Shown here in pieces: positions 26,845 through 36,685 of a DNA stretch of 64,000 nt. The stretch is from Humidesulfovibrio sp. (GTDB taxonomy: Bacteria > Desulfobacterota > Desulfovibrionia > Desulfovibrionales > Desulfovibrionaceae). The notes under the pieces are model-generated. The model saw only the letters and a list, made by a program, of their open reading frames with translations. It searched no databases and had not been told where the DNA came from. Location: assembly GCA_031292175.1 (NCBI GenBank), contig JARLHQ010000012.1:25688-89687 (forward strand), read 5' to 3'. The translations under genes were made by a program, and so were the position numbers. Position 1 is the first letter of the stretch. The number at the start of each line of letters is the position of its first letter.

Positions 26845-26953
26845 ACGGGCAAGCCCCGGCGCGAGAGTAGCTGCCCAAGCGCCAGAGGCGACGTTACAGG
26901 GGCGGGCGGGGATTCGTCAATACGGCCCCATGGTCTTGCGCGTTTCGGGGGGG

Positions 26954-28012
26954 CTACACGCCGAGCATGGCCCGAAGCACGTCCCAGACCCGGTCCGGGC
27001 GGATGTCCTTCATGCAGTTGTGGTGGCCGAGCGGGCAGGTCTTGTGCCCGTGCAGGCCGCAGGGCCGGCAGTCCAGGTCCGTCTCCAGCACGCGGGAGTT
27101 CGGCCCGCGCGGGAAGAAGCCCAGCTTGCGCACGGTCGGCCCGAAGCAGGCGGCCAGAGGCACGCCCTGGGCCCAGGCCAGGTGCATGGGGCCGGAGTCG
27201 TTGGTTAGGCAGGCGTCGAGCCGTCCCAGGCAGGCGGCCAGGGCCGGGATGGTCAGCATGTTCGCCAGGTTCACGAGGCGGCCGGCGGCCTCGCCCGCGG
27301 CCTGGGCGATGTGCGCCGCCAGCGCCTCCTCGCCCGGTCCGGCGAAGAGCAGCACCACCGCACCGGCGTCGAGCGCCCGGCGGGCCACTTCGGCGAAATG
27401 CTCGGCGGGCCAGCACTTGGTGGGCCAAGTGGAGCCGGGATGGATGCCCAATTTCGGGCCCTCGGGCAGGCCGGCGAAGATCTCGTCCGCGCGGACGACC
27501 GCCTCGGGCGGCAGGTCCAGGCGCGGCAACGGGGCCGGGTGCGCCTTGTCCGCGATGATGCCCAGCGGTCCGCCCAGCTGGAACAGGCGTTCGATCTCCT
27601 CCAGTTCGGCGAAGCCGCGCGGCACCAGATGGGTGTAGGCCAGCCAGTTGTACCAGGGCGCGTCGTAGCCGATGCGTACCGGCGCGCCCGCGCAACGCGC
27701 CATGTAGGCGCTTCTGAGGCTGGTGTGTGGGGAGAGCCAGAGGTCGAATCCCTCCAGGGCCAGTTCCTGGCCCATTCTCCGGGCGGCCATGAACCTGCGC
27801 TGCGCGCCGCGCTTGGCGAAGGGCCGCACGCTCGCAAGCTCGCGCTGGGCGCTGAACAGGCCTTCCAGTCCGGCGCGCACGAAGAAATGGATTTCAGCCC
27901 TGGGGTAGCGGGCCTTCAGGACCTGGATGAAGGGCAGGGTGAGCACGGCGTCGCCCAGAAAGGCGGTCTGCCACAGCCCGATTTTGCGGAAGTCTGTCTT
28001 CGCCGGGTCCAT
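26954..28012 (-). CDS. Glycosyltransferase family 9 (lipopolysaccharide heptosyltransferase-like)
   Basis: 352 residues. GT9 enzymes add heptose to the lipopolysaccharide core at the cytoplasmic face. Seen: N-terminal GLWQTAFLGDAVLTLPF, the central LGIHPGSTWPTKCWP donor-site block and the C-terminal TNDSGPMHLAWAQGVP signature. A Cys/His-rich C-terminal stretch (CRPCGLHGHKTCPLGHHNC) is typical of this subfamily. The position 110 nt upstream of the solute-binding gene may be coincidental. Confidence 0.9.
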   Translation of the reverse strand: MDPAKTDFRKIGLWQTAFLGDAVLTLPFIQVLKARYPRAEIHFFVRAGLEGLFSAQRELASVRPFAKRGAQRRFMAARRMGQELALEGFDLWLSPHTSLRSAYMARCAGAPVRIGYDAPWYNWLAYTHLVPRGFAELEEIERLFQLGGPLGIIADKAHPAPLPRLDLPPEAVVRADEIFAGLPEGPKLGIHPGSTWPTKCWPAEHFAEVARRALDAGAVVLLFAGPGEEALAAHIAQAAGEAAGRLVNLANMLTIPALAACLGRLDACLTNDSGPMHLAWAQGVPLAACFGPTVRKLGFFPRGPNSRVLETDLDCRPCGLHGHKTCPLGHHNCMKDIRPDRVWDVLRAMLGV

Positions 28013-28136
28013 TCAGAACCGCTCCTTTGCCGCGTCGGACCTCGCGAGGGCTCCGGGCGCCTTGGGCGTCTTGCCCTTGCGCGTGGGCTGCGGTACACAG
28101 GGACTAGAGGTTTGGGCCACTGCCCTGGAGGATGTC

Positions 28137-28376
28137 ATGAAGTACATCATGTTTGAGGATTTTTCCGGCGCGCCGATGCCCATCATCTTTCCCAAGCGCA
28201 TCGACTTCAGCGAGATGCGCGAGCAGATTCCCTACACCAAGGTGCTTTCCGCCGGGTATGTGAGCCTGTCCGGCACGGGCTTCGCCTGCCACGGCGAGTC
28301 CAAGAGCCTGGAGGTCCAGGCGCGGCCGGAAGACGCCGCCATCATCGCCGCCAAGCTGACAGATCCCGATCTGTAG
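28137..28376 (+). CDS. Small conserved-looking protein of unknown function
   Basis: 79 residues from an ATG preceded by GGAGG (28127-28131). Starts MKYIMFEDF and contains a short hydrophobic PMPIIFPKRIDF segment; no signal peptide. It stands alone, followed directly by a bidirectional terminator, so it is a monocistronic gene. No family assigned. Confidence 0.75.
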   Translation: MKYIMFEDFSGAPMPIIFPKRIDFSEMREQIPYTKVLSAGYVSLSGTGFACHGESKSLEVQARPEDAAIIAAKLTDPDL

Positions 28377-28402
28377 CGCACGCGCGCGGATGCCGGGAAT
28401 GT

Positions 28403-28438
28403 GAAAGGCCGGGAAGGGGCGAACCCTCCCGGCCTTTC
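28403..28438. terminator. Bidirectional stem-loop terminator
   Basis: A 12-bp perfect stem (28403-28414 with 28427-28438, GAAAGGCCGGGA) between the convergent small gene and glpX. The T-tract is interrupted on both sides. Confidence 0.65.
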
Positions 28439-28445
28439 GCCGTTT

Positions 28446-29429
28446 CTAGTCGTATTTGACCGCGCTGAACTTCATCAGGCTATCCCAGGAGTGGATGGCC
28501 TCGATGTAGCGGATGGTGCCGGTCTTGCCGCGCATGACCAGCGAGCTGGTCTCCGCGCCATAGCCCAGGTAGCGCACGCCCTTCAGGAAGGTGCCGCCGG
28601 AGATGCCCGTGGCGGCGAAGAACACGTCGTCGCTCTTCACCAGGTCGCCCACGGTGAGCACGCGGCGCACGTCCACGCCGGCGGTCGCCAGGGCGTTCTT
28701 CTCGTCCTGCTTCTGGGGATCGAGCTTGCAGAACATCTCGCCGCCCATGATGCGGATGGCGCAGGCCGCCAGCACGCCCTCGGGGGTGCCGCCGGTGCCC
28801 ATCATCACGTCCACCTCGTTGCGCGGGTCGATGGCCATGAGCGCCCCGGCCACGTCGCCGTCGGTATGCAGCTGTATGCGCGCGCCAGCCTCGCGGATGT
28901 CGGCGATGAGCTTCTTGTGGCGCGGCTTATCAAGCACGAAGACGACCAGGTCGTCCACGTCCTTGCCGAGCGCCTTGGCGATGCGTTTCAGGTTCGTGGG
29001 CACCGGGGCCTCGATGTCGACCACGTTCTTGGCGCTGGCGGGCACCACGAGCTTCTGCATGTAGAAGCTGGGGCCCGGATCGTACATGGTGCCGGCCGGG
29101 GCCACGCCGACGACGGAAATGGCGTTGGGGCGGCCATAGGCCAGGAGGCTCGTGCCCTCGACCGGGTCCACGGCCACGTCGACCGAGAGCGGCCCGCCGC
29201 CGCCGACCTTCTCGCCGTTGTGCAGCATGGGCGCGTTGTCCTTTTCGCCCTCGCCGATGATCACCGTGCCGCTGATGGCCAGCGAGTTGAACGACAGCCG
29301 CATGGCCTCGACGGCCGCATTGTCGCCGGCGTTCTTGTCGCCTTTGCCCAGCCACCGGGCGCTGGCCAGGGCCGCGGCCTCGGTGACGCGCACCAGGTCA
29401 AGGGCCAGATTCCTTTGTGGAGCTTCCAT
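28446..29429 (-). CDS. glpX: Class II fructose-1,6-bisphosphatase
   Basis: 327 residues from the ATG at 29429, preceded by AAGGAG; an extension to 29456 has no site. Removes the 1-phosphate from fructose-1,6-bisphosphate in gluconeogenesis. GlpX hallmarks: KGDKNAGDNAAVEAMR, IGEGEKDNAPML, the metal site VDPVEGTSL, and GTGGTPEGVLAA. Located beside tkt and rpiB but in its own unit between terminators. Confidence 0.96.
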   Translation of the reverse strand: MEAPQRNLALDLVRVTEAAALASARWLGKGDKNAGDNAAVEAMRLSFNSLAISGTVIIGEGEKDNAPMLHNGEKVGGGGPLSVDVAVDPVEGTSLLAYGRPNAISVVGVAPAGTMYDPGPSFYMQKLVVPASAKNVVDIEAPVPTNLKRIAKALGKDVDDLVVFVLDKPRHKKLIADIREAGARIQLHTDGDVAGALMAIDPRNEVDVMMGTGGTPEGVLAACAIRIMGGEMFCKLDPQKQDEKNALATAGVDVRRVLTVGDLVKSDDVFFAATGISGGTFLKGVRYLGYGAETSSLVMRGKTGTIRYIEAIHSWDSLMKFSAVKYD

Positions 29430-29576
29430 GCCTGCTCTCCTTACAATACGCCGCATATGGGCGTGTTTGGTTCATCGAATTTCGTGTGGGGGGATGCTAA
29501 CAGAGCACGCGGCATGTCCGCAAGGGTCCCTGGGTGACGGTCTGGCAACATGGCGGCGAAAAAGCGGAAGATGCGC

Positions 29577-29606
29577 AAAAAAAAGGGCGGCCCGTGGACC
29601 GCCCCC
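29577..29606 (-). terminator. Rho-independent terminator after the DJ-1-like gene
   Basis: Read leftward: GGGCGG stem (29599-29604 with 29585-29590) followed by eight consecutive T residues (A8 at 29577-29584 on +). Confidence 0.88.
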
Positions 29607-29620
29607 GTGTTTCGCGTGCG

Positions 29621-30280
29621 TTAGATGCTGATCTTGGCGCCCAGGATGGCCACAAACTTGGCCAGCCAGTCCGGGTGCGCGGGCCAGGCCGGAGCGGTGA
29701 CGAGGTTGCCGTCGACCACGGCCTTGTCGATGGGGATATTGGCGTACTTGCCGCCCGCGCAGCCCACGTCGGGGCCGCAGGCCGGGTAGGCCGAGGCGGT
29801 GCGGCCCTTCAACACCCCGGCGGCGGCAAGCACCAGCGGTCCGTGGCAGATGGCGGCTATGGGCTTTTTCGCCGTGTTGAACTCGCGCACGATTTCAAGG
29901 ACGCGCTTGTTCAAGCGGATGTACTCCGGCGCGCGGCCACCGGGGATCACCAGGCCCACGTAGTCCTTCGTGTCAATTTTGGCGAAATCCTTGTTGAGGC
30001 TGAAATTGTGGCCGCGTTTCTCCGTGTAGGTCTGGTCGCCCTCGAAGTCGTGGACGGCCGTGCGCACGATGTCCCCGGCCTTCTTATCCGGGCAGGCGGC
30101 CTCCACCTGATAGCCCAGCATGAGCAGGGCCTGGAAGGGCACCATGACCTCGTAGTCCTCCACAAAGTCGCCCACCAGGAAAAGGAGCTTCTTCGCCGTG
30201 GACTTCGCGGCCGGGCCTTTCTTGGCCGCCGCCTTCTTTACAGGGGCTTTGGCCGCCGTGGTCTTCTTCGCAGTCGCCAT
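29621..30280 (-). CDS. DJ-1/PfpI family protein with histone-H1-like basic tail
   Basis: 219 residues. Residues ~32-219 are a DJ-1/PfpI fold with the nucleophilic elbow AICHGPLVL, the acidic partner in [13 protein letters not shown] and the [10 protein letters not shown] loop. Members act as glyoxalases/deglycases, chaperones or proteases; the exact activity is not clear. The first 31 residues are Ala/Lys-rich ([13 protein letters not shown]), like histone H1 tails, and absent from ordinary relatives, so nucleic-acid binding is possible. It lies 83 nt downstream of tkt, separated by a GC hairpin. Confidence 0.9.
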   Translation of the reverse strand: MATAKKTTAAKAPVKKAAAKKGPAAKSTAKKLLFLVGDFVEDYEVMVPFQALLMLGYQVEAACPDKKAGDIVRTAVHDFEGDQTYTEKRGHNFSLNKDFAKIDTKDYVGLVIPGGRAPEYIRLNKRVLEIVREFNTAKKPIAAICHGPLVLAAAGVLKGRTASAYPACGPDVGCAGGKYANIPIDKAVVDGNLVTAPAWPAHPDWLAKFVAILGAKISI

Positions 30281-30304
30281 GAGGATGCCTCCTTTTGGGT
30301 TGAC

Positions 30305-30331
30305 GCCCCCGGCGGATGCTCCGCCGGGGGC
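30305..30331. other. Perfect 12-bp GC hairpin between tkt and the DJ-1-like gene
   Basis: Arms 30305-30316 and 30320-30331 (GCCCCCGGCGGA) with a 3-nt loop. No T-tract follows on the leftward strand, so it may attenuate or stabilise the upstream transcript instead of ending it. Confidence 0.55.
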
Positions 30332-30363
30332 GCTATGCGCGGACTTTGGCGGCGCTGGCCGGG

Positions 30364-32367
30364 TTACCCGAAGTAGCGCTCGCGAATCTTGCGCGCCACG
30401 GTGGGCGCTGTGAAGCCGTACTTTTCCGCCAGCTTTCCGGCCGGGGCGCTCTCGCCGAAGTGGTCCAGCCCGAGGGCCAGGCCGTCCAGGCCGACGTAGC
30501 GGTACCAGCCTTCGACCCGGCCGGCCTCAATGGCCACGCGCTTGCGCACGGCGGACGGCAACACGGATTCCTTGTACTCCGGCTTCTGGGCTTCGAACAG
30601 CGCCACGGAGGGCATGCTGACCACGCGGATCTTGCGGCCCGGGGCCTCGGACTCCAACAGCGCCGCGGCCTCAAGCGCCAGGGAGACCTCGGAGCCAGAG
30701 GCCATGAGGATGAGCTCCGGCGTGCCTGCGCAGTCCTTCAGCACGTAGCCGCCCTTCTGCACGCCAGCGGCCACGGCGGGGTACTCCTTGGGATCGAGCA
30801 CCGGCAGGCCCTGGCGGGTCAGGAAGATGCAGGAGGGCATGTGGGGCTGGCGCAGGGCCACGTCCAGGCACAGGGCCGTTTCCGTGGCGTCGGCCGGGCG
30901 CAGGTCGATAAGGTCCGGGATGAGCCGGAGCGAGGCCACATGCTCGATGGGCTGGTGCGTGGGGCCGTCCTCGCCCACGTGGAACGAGTCGTGGGTGAAC
31001 ACGTAGAGCACGGGCAGCTTCTGCAGGGCCGACATGCGGATGGCATTGCGGCAGTAGTCCGAGAAGGTGAGGAAGGTGGCGCCGAAGGGTATGACCCCTC
31101 CATGCAGGGCCAGGCCGTTCAGGATGGCCGCCATGGGGAACTCGCGCACGCCGAAGGACAGGTTGCGGCCCGTCGGGTTGTCTGCGCCATAAATGCCAAC
31201 GGCGTCGCGGAACTTGGCGGTCTGGTTCGAGGGGTCGAGGTCCGCGCTGCCGCCGATGAGGGTGGGCAGAGCGTCCTTGAGCACATTCAGGCACGCGCCC
31301 CAGGCCTGCCGGGTGGCGATCTTTTTGCCGGGCTCGAATTCCGGCATGGTCAGGGCAAGCTCGCTGCGCCCGGTGTTCATGGCCTTCCAGAAGGCCAAAA
31401 ATTCGGCGTCGGCCTTCTGGAGCTTGCGGCCCAGGGCCTCCTGCCAAGCCTTGGCACGCTTCTTGAGTTCGGGGAAGCGGACCTGGAAGTGGGCCTTGGC
31501 CGCGGGCGGCACCTCGAAGCAGGCGCCCTGGTTCAGGCACATGCCGGTCTTGGTGGCGGCGATCTCCTCCGGCGCCAAAGGTTCGCCGTGGGTGCCGAAG
31601 TCGCCCTCGCGCGTGGCCGCGCCCTTGGCCATCATCGTGTGCCCGATGATGAGACTGGGCTTCTTTTTCTGGGCCTGGGCCTTCTTGATGGCCACGCGGA
31701 TCTGGTCGCGGTCATGGCCGTCCACTTCCTGCACGTGCCAGCCCATGGCGGCGAAGACCTTGGCGTAGTCCGTTTTGTCCACGCGGGAGACCGGGCCGGC
31801 CAGCTGGACTTTGTTGGAGTCGTAGTAGGCTATCATCTTGCCCAGGCCCCACAGGCCGGCCAGGCTGGCCGCGCCCATGACCACGGGTTCCTGCATGTCG
31901 CCGTCGCTCGTCAGCACGTAGGTGTGGTGGTCCACCACGTTTTTGCCCAACTTGGCGCGCAGGAAGCTCTCGGCCACGGCCATGCCCACGGCCATGGCGA
32001 AACCCTGGCCCAGCGGGCCGGTGGTGGCCTCCACGCCTGGGGTCACGTCGTGCTCCGGGTGGCCCGGGGTCCGGCTGCCCAGCTGGCGGAAACCCGCCAA
32101 GTCATCCGCGTCGATGAACCCGGCCAGATGCAGCAGACCATACAGCAGGGCGGACTCGTGTCCGGCGGAGAGCACGAAGCGGTCGCGGTTGAACCAGGTG
32201 GCCCGGTCGGGATCAAAGTTCAGGAACTCGGAATACAGGACGCTGGCAAAGTCCGCGGAGCTCATGGCGCCGCCGGGATGGCCGGAGTTGGCCGCGCGGG
32301 AGGCGTCCATGATGATGCCGCGCAGGGTGTTCACCACAAGCTGGTCGGGAGCGATGCTATGTGCCAT
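30364..32367 (-). CDS. tkt: Transketolase
   Basis: 667 residues, full length. Thiamine-diphosphate enzyme of the pentose phosphate pathway. Visible signatures: the N-terminal [32 protein letters not shown] (key part TTGPLGQG), the ThDP/Mg site GDGDMQEP-like [18 protein letters not shown] in the pyrimidine domain and the C-terminal [10 protein letters not shown]. It follows rpiB by 38 nt, placing two pentose phosphate enzymes in one transcript. Confidence 0.97.
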   Translation of the reverse strand: MAHSIAPDQLVVNTLRGIIMDASRAANSGHPGGAMSSADFASVLYSEFLNFDPDRATWFNRDRFVLSAGHESALLYGLLHLAGFIDADDLAGFRQLGSRTPGHPEHDVTPGVEATTGPLGQGFAMAVGMAVAESFLRAKLGKNVVDHHTYVLTSDGDMQEPVVMGAASLAGLWGLGKMIAYYDSNKVQLAGPVSRVDKTDYAKVFAAMGWHVQEVDGHDRDQIRVAIKKAQAQKKKPSLIIGHTMMAKGAATREGDFGTHGEPLAPEEIAATKTGMCLNQGACFEVPPAAKAHFQVRFPELKKRAKAWQEALGRKLQKADAEFLAFWKAMNTGRSELALTMPEFEPGKKIATRQAWGACLNVLKDALPTLIGGSADLDPSNQTAKFRDAVGIYGADNPTGRNLSFGVREFPMAAILNGLALHGGVIPFGATFLTFSDYCRNAIRMSALQKLPVLYVFTHDSFHVGEDGPTHQPIEHVASLRLIPDLIDLRPADATETALCLDVALRQPHMPSCIFLTRQGLPVLDPKEYPAVAAGVQKGGYVLKDCAGTPELILMASGSEVSLALEAAALLESEAPGRKIRVVSMPSVALFEAQKPEYKESVLPSAVRKRVAIEAGRVEGWYRYVGLDGLALGLDHFGESAPAGKLAEKYGFTAPTVARKIRERYFG

Positions 32368-32405
32368 GAGTGTCGGTCCTTAAGATGGTTTGGCGAAAGG
32401 GTTCG

Positions 32406-32870
32406 TCAGGGTTTGGTGGTGGTGTCGAATTGCCCGATGCGGCGCAGATGGCGGCCGCCCTCGAAATTTGTGCCCAAAAAGCTGCGGACGATGTCGATGC
32501 CCAGCCCCTGGCCGATGACGCGTTCGCCCAGGCAGAGCACGTTGGCGTTGTTGTGCGCGCGCGCCATGCGGGACATGAAGTCGCAGGTGCACACGGCGGC
32601 GCGGATGCCCTGGTGCCGGTTGGCGGCCATGCTCATGCCGAGCCCCGTGCCGCAGACCAGGATTCCGAGCATCTGGCCGTTTTGGCCGTCCTCGCCCGCG
32701 TCCAGGAGACGCTGGCAGAGCTTGTCGGCGAACTGGGGATAGTCGCAGGAGCCGGTGCAGTCCGGTCCCAGGTTTTCAACGGTCCAGTCGGTCTGGCGCA
32801 GGGCCTGGATGATCGCGCCCTTGAGGACGAAGCCGCCGTGGTCGGAAGCGATGAGCACGGTTCTGGACAT
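32406..32870 (-). CDS. rpiB: Ribose-5-phosphate isomerase B
   Basis: 154 residues. Interconverts ribose-5-phosphate and ribulose-5-phosphate. RpiB/LacAB features: IASDHGGFVLK at the N-terminus, DYPQFADKLC, the GILVCGTGLGMSMAANRHQGIRAA active-site region (Cys in VCGTG) and HNNANVLCLGERVIG. Length is typical. It sits 14 nt after a coiled-coil protein gene and before tkt. Confidence 0.96.
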   Translation of the reverse strand: MSRTVLIASDHGGFVLKGAIIQALRQTDWTVENLGPDCTGSCDYPQFADKLCQRLLDAGEDGQNGQMLGILVCGTGLGMSMAANRHQGIRAAVCTCDFMSRMARAHNNANVLCLGERVIGQGLGIDIVRSFLGTNFEGGRHLRRIGQFDTTTKP

Positions 32871-32884
32871 GGTTGTGCCTCTCC

Positions 32885-33211
32885 TTAGCGCCGGCCCGCG
32901 GACCGGGGTTCAGTGGACTCTTGCTCGCGCCGGAGTCGCTCGATCTCAAACTTCAGCATTTCGACCTGGCGCAGGCTCAGGTCCCGTTCCGGGCCGGGCG
33001 CGCCGTCAAGCCGCGCCAGAAGCGCGCTCTCTTCGCGCAGGCGGTTCTCCAGCTGGCGCACCTCGTGGAGCTTGGCCTGCCGGATCAGCGTCCGCCGCAC
33101 CTCCCGCGCCCAGACCCTCAGGCCCAGGACAAAGGTGCCGAGGAAGCCCGGCCGGACCTCGGGTTTAAGAAGAGGAGCCGGGATTTCCGTCGTCATGTTC
33201 ATGCTGCTCAT
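32885..33211 (-). CDS. Short coiled-coil protein of unknown function
   Basis: 108 residues; ATG at 33211 follows GGAGG although it overlaps the preceding lipoprotein gene by 47 nt. A short hydrophobic patch (GFLGTFVLGLRVW) is followed by a long Arg/Glu/Leu-rich helix (about residues 45-98) with heptad character. No family recognised. Member of the rpoH-led operon. Confidence 0.65.
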   Translation of the reverse strand: MSSMNMTTEIPAPLLKPEVRPGFLGTFVLGLRVWAREVRRTLIRQAKLHEVRQLENRLREESALLARLDGAPGPERDLSLRQVEMLKFEIERLRREQESTEPRSAGRR

Positions 33212-34103
33212 TGTTGCCTCCGCCTGTGATCACGTCGCTGGCCGCAGCGGGCGCGGGTTTGCTCTCAAGGGACATGAAGCTCGCCCCGGCTGGCAGGACC
33301 AGGGCCAGGGACTTGGGCTGCCAGGGCTCCTGGCGCGTCTGGATGGAGCGCACACGGAACACCGCGCTGTCGCCCTTGGGCAGGGTCAGGGTCAGGACCT
33401 TGGCCGGTCCTGGAGGATCACCCTCGTTCTCCGGATAGCCGGAGAACTTGATGCTCCACACGCGTGAGCCGGACACGGGCTGGCCATCGCGCTCCACCTG
33501 GGCGCGGAAGTATTTGGAGAGGATCCCCTCCATGCGGTCCGGTCGGCCGTACTGGTCCAGCACGAGCAGGCGCACCGGGCCGGAGTTGTAGCTGAAGGCG
33601 AAGCCCCCGCCGGGCATGACGCGGATGTCGTCCGGCGTCTGCGGCACCAGGGTTCCGAAGTGCCCGCAGAGCACCAGCGCCAAGTCGCGCAAGGCGAAGG
33701 GAAAGGGCAGGCCCAGCAGCTGCGCGCCGATGACCGGGTCGCTGTGGGCGTAGGCGCGGGAATTGTGCGGGTAATAGGCCAAGAGCCCGGCGCTGTCCTC
33801 GCGCATCAGCGCCAGCATGGTGCCGATGCCCGCGCGCACGTCGAGGCGCAGGGGGCGCGCGTATTCGCCAAAGAGCTGCACATCCGTGCGGTTGGCGCGC
33901 GTGGGCGTGCAGTAAAGCAGGCTGGCGCGCACGGCCAGGCCGTGGCCTTCAGGCTCCGGCGTCACGAAGCGGGCGCGAAAAGCCTCCAGATCCTGGCGCG
34001 GCAGGTCATACTGCGGCAGGTCGATCCTGGGCGCGCAAGCCGCCAGGAGCATAAGCGCCGCGATGGCCAGCCCCCGGCGCAGTTGGGACAATGGCTGATT
34101 CAT
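33165..34103 (-). CDS. Outer-membrane-type lipoprotein of unknown function
   Basis: 312 residues. The ATG at 34103 overlaps the TPR gene stop (ATGA). The signal peptide ends in LLAAC (Cys24). The mature protein is strand-rich with a late GYPENEGDPPGPAKVLTL segment; the overall layout recalls LolB/DUF4292-type lipoproteins, which handle hydrophobic cargo. Pairing with a TPR lipoprotein directly upstream is in line with an envelope assembly role, which remains an inference. Confidence 0.75.
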   Translation of the reverse strand: MNQPLSQLRRGLAIAALMLLAACAPRIDLPQYDLPRQDLEAFRARFVTPEPEGHGLAVRASLLYCTPTRANRTDVQLFGEYARPLRLDVRAGIGTMLALMREDSAGLLAYYPHNSRAYAHSDPVIGAQLLGLPFPFALRDLALVLCGHFGTLVPQTPDDIRVMPGGGFAFSYNSGPVRLLVLDQYGRPDRMEGILSKYFRAQVERDGQPVSGSRVWSIKFSGYPENEGDPPGPAKVLTLTLPKGDSAVFRVRSIQTRQEPWQPKSLALVLPAGASFMSLESKPAPAAASDVITGGGNNEQHEHDDGNPGSSS

Positions 34104-35899
34104 TTGCTCCCAAGCTTCTTCTTGATGCGTTCGGGGTTGTCGTGCTTGTACTTGAGCGCGTTCTGGTAGCCCTTCCTGGCCTTGTCCGCGCGGTCGAGCT
34201 GCTTGGCGATGTCGCCGTAGTGCTCCCACATGGTGGGGTCGTCATTGGACAAGGTCACGGCGCGCTGGATCTGCTTCCAGGCCTCCTCCAGCTTGCCCAG
34301 GCGGAAATAGGCCCAGGCCAGGGAGTCCACGATGTAGCCGTTCTCGGGCTTGAGCTTGTCGGCTTTCTTGATGAGGGAAAGCGCATGCTCCATGTCGCGG
34401 CCTTCCTCCACCAGGGAGTAGCCGATGTAGTTCAGCGCGTCGGCGTGGTCCGGATCCTTGGCCACAATGCGCTTCATGATGGCGATGGCGCCCTTGCGGT
34501 CACCCGTGCGGTCCACCAAGGCGCCGTACTGGTACAGCAGGTCCTCGTCGTCCGGACGGTCCTTGAGCGCCTTTTCCAGCACGGTCCTGGCCTCGCCCAG
34601 GCGATTCTTCTCGATCAGGTAGCCGGCTTCCAGGAGCGGGAAACGCGACTGGCCGGGGAACAGCTTCTTGCCCTGGGCCATGAGATCCAAGGCCTCATGC
34701 TCGCGGCCCAAGGTGTACAAAAGCTGGATGCGGAACTGCAGAGCCTGGCTGTAGTGCGGGTCGCTCTCGGGCACCAGATCGAGGAACTGCAGGGCCTTCT
34801 GCGGATTGTTCTCACCGTCCTGGGCGATGACGGCCTTGTAGAAGAAGTATTCCCCGGGCACAGGCGGGTTGCTGGCCAGCACATCGAGCAGGGTGCTTGC
34901 CTGGGCCGTGTAGTTCTCGTTCAGGAACAACAGGGCGGCCGGCAGCACGAAGGCCTTGTCGCCGGAACTGGCGAGCGCCGTCTCCAGCGCCTTGTCCGGA
35001 TTGTTCAGCTTGAGCCACAGGCCGACAACGCGCAGGCGGATGTCCTCGCGGCCTTCGCCGCCACTGTTCTCGATGCGCTGGAGGATGTCCTCGTTGGTCC
35101 GGCCCAACTCCAGAATCTGCGTGTAGGTGGCCACGGCCGCGGCATAATCCTTGCCCATCTCCTGCTGGAAGGCCAGTTCAACCCAGGCCTCCAGATGGTC
35201 TGGCTCCGCTTTCGTCAGCTTCTTCAGGGCCTCTATGGCCACGGAACGGTGCCCCAGGCGGGCCTCGGCCCGGGCCATCTGGAACTGGGCCTCTGTGGAG
35301 CGTTCCTTGATCGGGATGCGCTTCAGGATTTCCAGGGCCTTTTCCGGCTGTTCGAAATCCACGTAAAGCTGGCCCAGGTGCTCGCGCAGGCCCGTGTTCT
35401 CATGGTGGGAGAGGTACCCTTCCATCACCTTGGCGGCCGCGCCGAGGTTGTTCTCCAAAAGATACGCATTGGCCAGGGACGAATTCAGGTTGTAGTCGTC
35501 CGGGTACTTGGCCAGGCCAGCGGCCAGGGTGTCTCTGGCTTCGGCGGCCTGCTCCTGGTTCCAGTAGAGGAAGGCCTTGTCCATGTAGAGCGAGGGCGCG
35601 CTCTGCTTGGCGATGACGCGGTCGAGCGCCTGGGCCGCCATCTTTTGGTATTCCAGCGTGCGGGCGAAGGCCTCGGGCGAGGTGCGCGAGAGTGCCGCCG
35701 TGCGTGTCATCTGCTGGAGCAGGGCCTCGTATTCCAGGTAGTCGAGGGTCACGCTGGCCCCAGGGGGCAGAGGCTGGGGCTGGGACGGCTGGACATGCAC
35801 GGGGGCGCAGGCCGCGCACAGGACCAGGGTCGTGGCCAAGGCCGTGGTGCGCAGGGGGGCGACGCGGAAGCGGAGGCCAAGGGAAAGGTGGCGGAGCAT
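34100..35899 (-). CDS. TPR-repeat lipoprotein
   Basis: 599 residues from the ATG at 35899 (AGGA upstream); a GTG at 35911 overlapping the HD gene stop is an equally possible coupled start. Signal peptide ends LCAAC. The rest is a string of tetratricopeptide repeats (for example GYSLVEEGRDMEHALSL, DSLAWAYFRLGKLEEA, EHLGQLYVDFEQPEKALE), forming a protein-binding superhelix in the envelope. Coupled to the downstream lipoprotein by a 4-nt overlap. Confidence 0.88.
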   Translation of the reverse strand: MLRHLSLGLRFRVAPLRTTALATTLVLCAACAPVHVQPSQPQPLPPGASVTLDYLEYEALLQQMTRTAALSRTSPEAFARTLEYQKMAAQALDRVIAKQSAPSLYMDKAFLYWNQEQAAEARDTLAAGLAKYPDDYNLNSSLANAYLLENNLGAAAKVMEGYLSHHENTGLREHLGQLYVDFEQPEKALEILKRIPIKERSTEAQFQMARAEARLGHRSVAIEALKKLTKAEPDHLEAWVELAFQQEMGKDYAAAVATYTQILELGRTNEDILQRIENSGGEGREDIRLRVVGLWLKLNNPDKALETALASSGDKAFVLPAALLFLNENYTAQASTLLDVLASNPPVPGEYFFYKAVIAQDGENNPQKALQFLDLVPESDPHYSQALQFRIQLLYTLGREHEALDLMAQGKKLFPGQSRFPLLEAGYLIEKNRLGEARTVLEKALKDRPDDEDLLYQYGALVDRTGDRKGAIAIMKRIVAKDPDHADALNYIGYSLVEEGRDMEHALSLIKKADKLKPENGYIVDSLAWAYFRLGKLEEAWKQIQRAVTLSNDDPTMWEHYGDIAKQLDRADKARKGYQNALKYKHDNPERIKKKLGSK

Positions 35900-35907
35900 G
35901 GAGGTCC

Positions 35908-36672
35908 TCACGTGTTGGACAGGGCGGTTTTGGTGAGCATCTGCTCGAAAAGCCGCATGTATTCCGTGGCCAGGGACAGCCCCTCGCCGATGAGCCCGGG
36001 GCCATAGCGGCGGCCCTGTTCCGTGCGGAAACCGTTCGCGAGGGTGAGCGCGCGTTTTGGTCCTTCGGGGAAGGCGCGGGCGATTTCCTCAAAGGTCCAT
36101 TCGTCGCAGTCGCACAGCTCCCACAGGGTGCTGACGAAGATGTCCGGCCCGAAGCGGAAGCGGTCGGCGTCGTGCAGCGCCCCGGAAAGCAGCAGCGCGG
36201 ACTGCGGTCCGGCCTCGGCCAGGGGCAGGGCGGTTTCGTGCAGGGCCACGGCCTGGGCGACCCAGAGGCGTTCGTCCGGCTCCAGGGGGTAGCCGCGCAG
36301 AATGCGCATGCTCAGATCCGCGCCCTTCTCGGCGTGGTCCTCCTCAAAACGCATGGTGTCGTGCAGCAGTCCGGCCATTTCGGCCAACAAGGCCAGCCTG
36401 CGCCGCTCCTCCTGGTCCAGGCCGCTGGGCTCGGCCAGCGCAAGGGCGGCGGCATCAATGGCCACGCGCTTGCCGTGCTCCACGCCCAGGCCGCAAGGCT
36501 CGTTCAAAAAGCCCAGGGCGTCGCTTTGCAGGCGCTGCATCAGGGGATGCTCGAAAAACAGGGTCGATGCGTGGCCGATCTCTTCCGCGCAGTCAAGAAC
36601 GAAGGCGTTCTGCGGTCTTCCGGCGGCCAGATCCTTGGCGCGGCGTTTGAGCTCAATGATGCGCGGGTCCAT
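35908..36672 (-). CDS. HD-domain phosphohydrolase
   Basis: 254 residues from the ATG at 36672. Metal-dependent HD motif at LLHDTMRF, preceded by a His in VEHGKR and followed by HETALP and the second HD in GALHDADRF. HD proteins hydrolyse phosphate esters or nucleotides; the substrate is not readable. It is 13 nt downstream of the sigma factor gene. Confidence 0.85.
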   Translation of the reverse strand: MDPRIIELKRRAKDLAAGRPQNAFVLDCAEEIGHASTLFFEHPLMQRLQSDALGFLNEPCGLGVEHGKRVAIDAAALALAEPSGLDQEERRRLALLAEMAGLLHDTMRFEEDHAEKGADLSMRILRGYPLEPDERLWVAQAVALHETALPLAEAGPQSALLLSGALHDADRFRFGPDIFVSTLWELCDCDEWTFEEIARAFPEGPKRALTLANGFRTEQGRRYGPGLIGEGLSLATEYMRLFEQMLTKTALSNT

Positions 36673-36685
36673 GCCATCCCCCGTC

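Noticed and set aside
34091..36007. 638-codon open frame antisense to the TPR lipoprotein
   Set aside because: Overlaps the TPR gene fully and has no protein-like features; the opposite strand has a signal peptide, lipobox and repeats.
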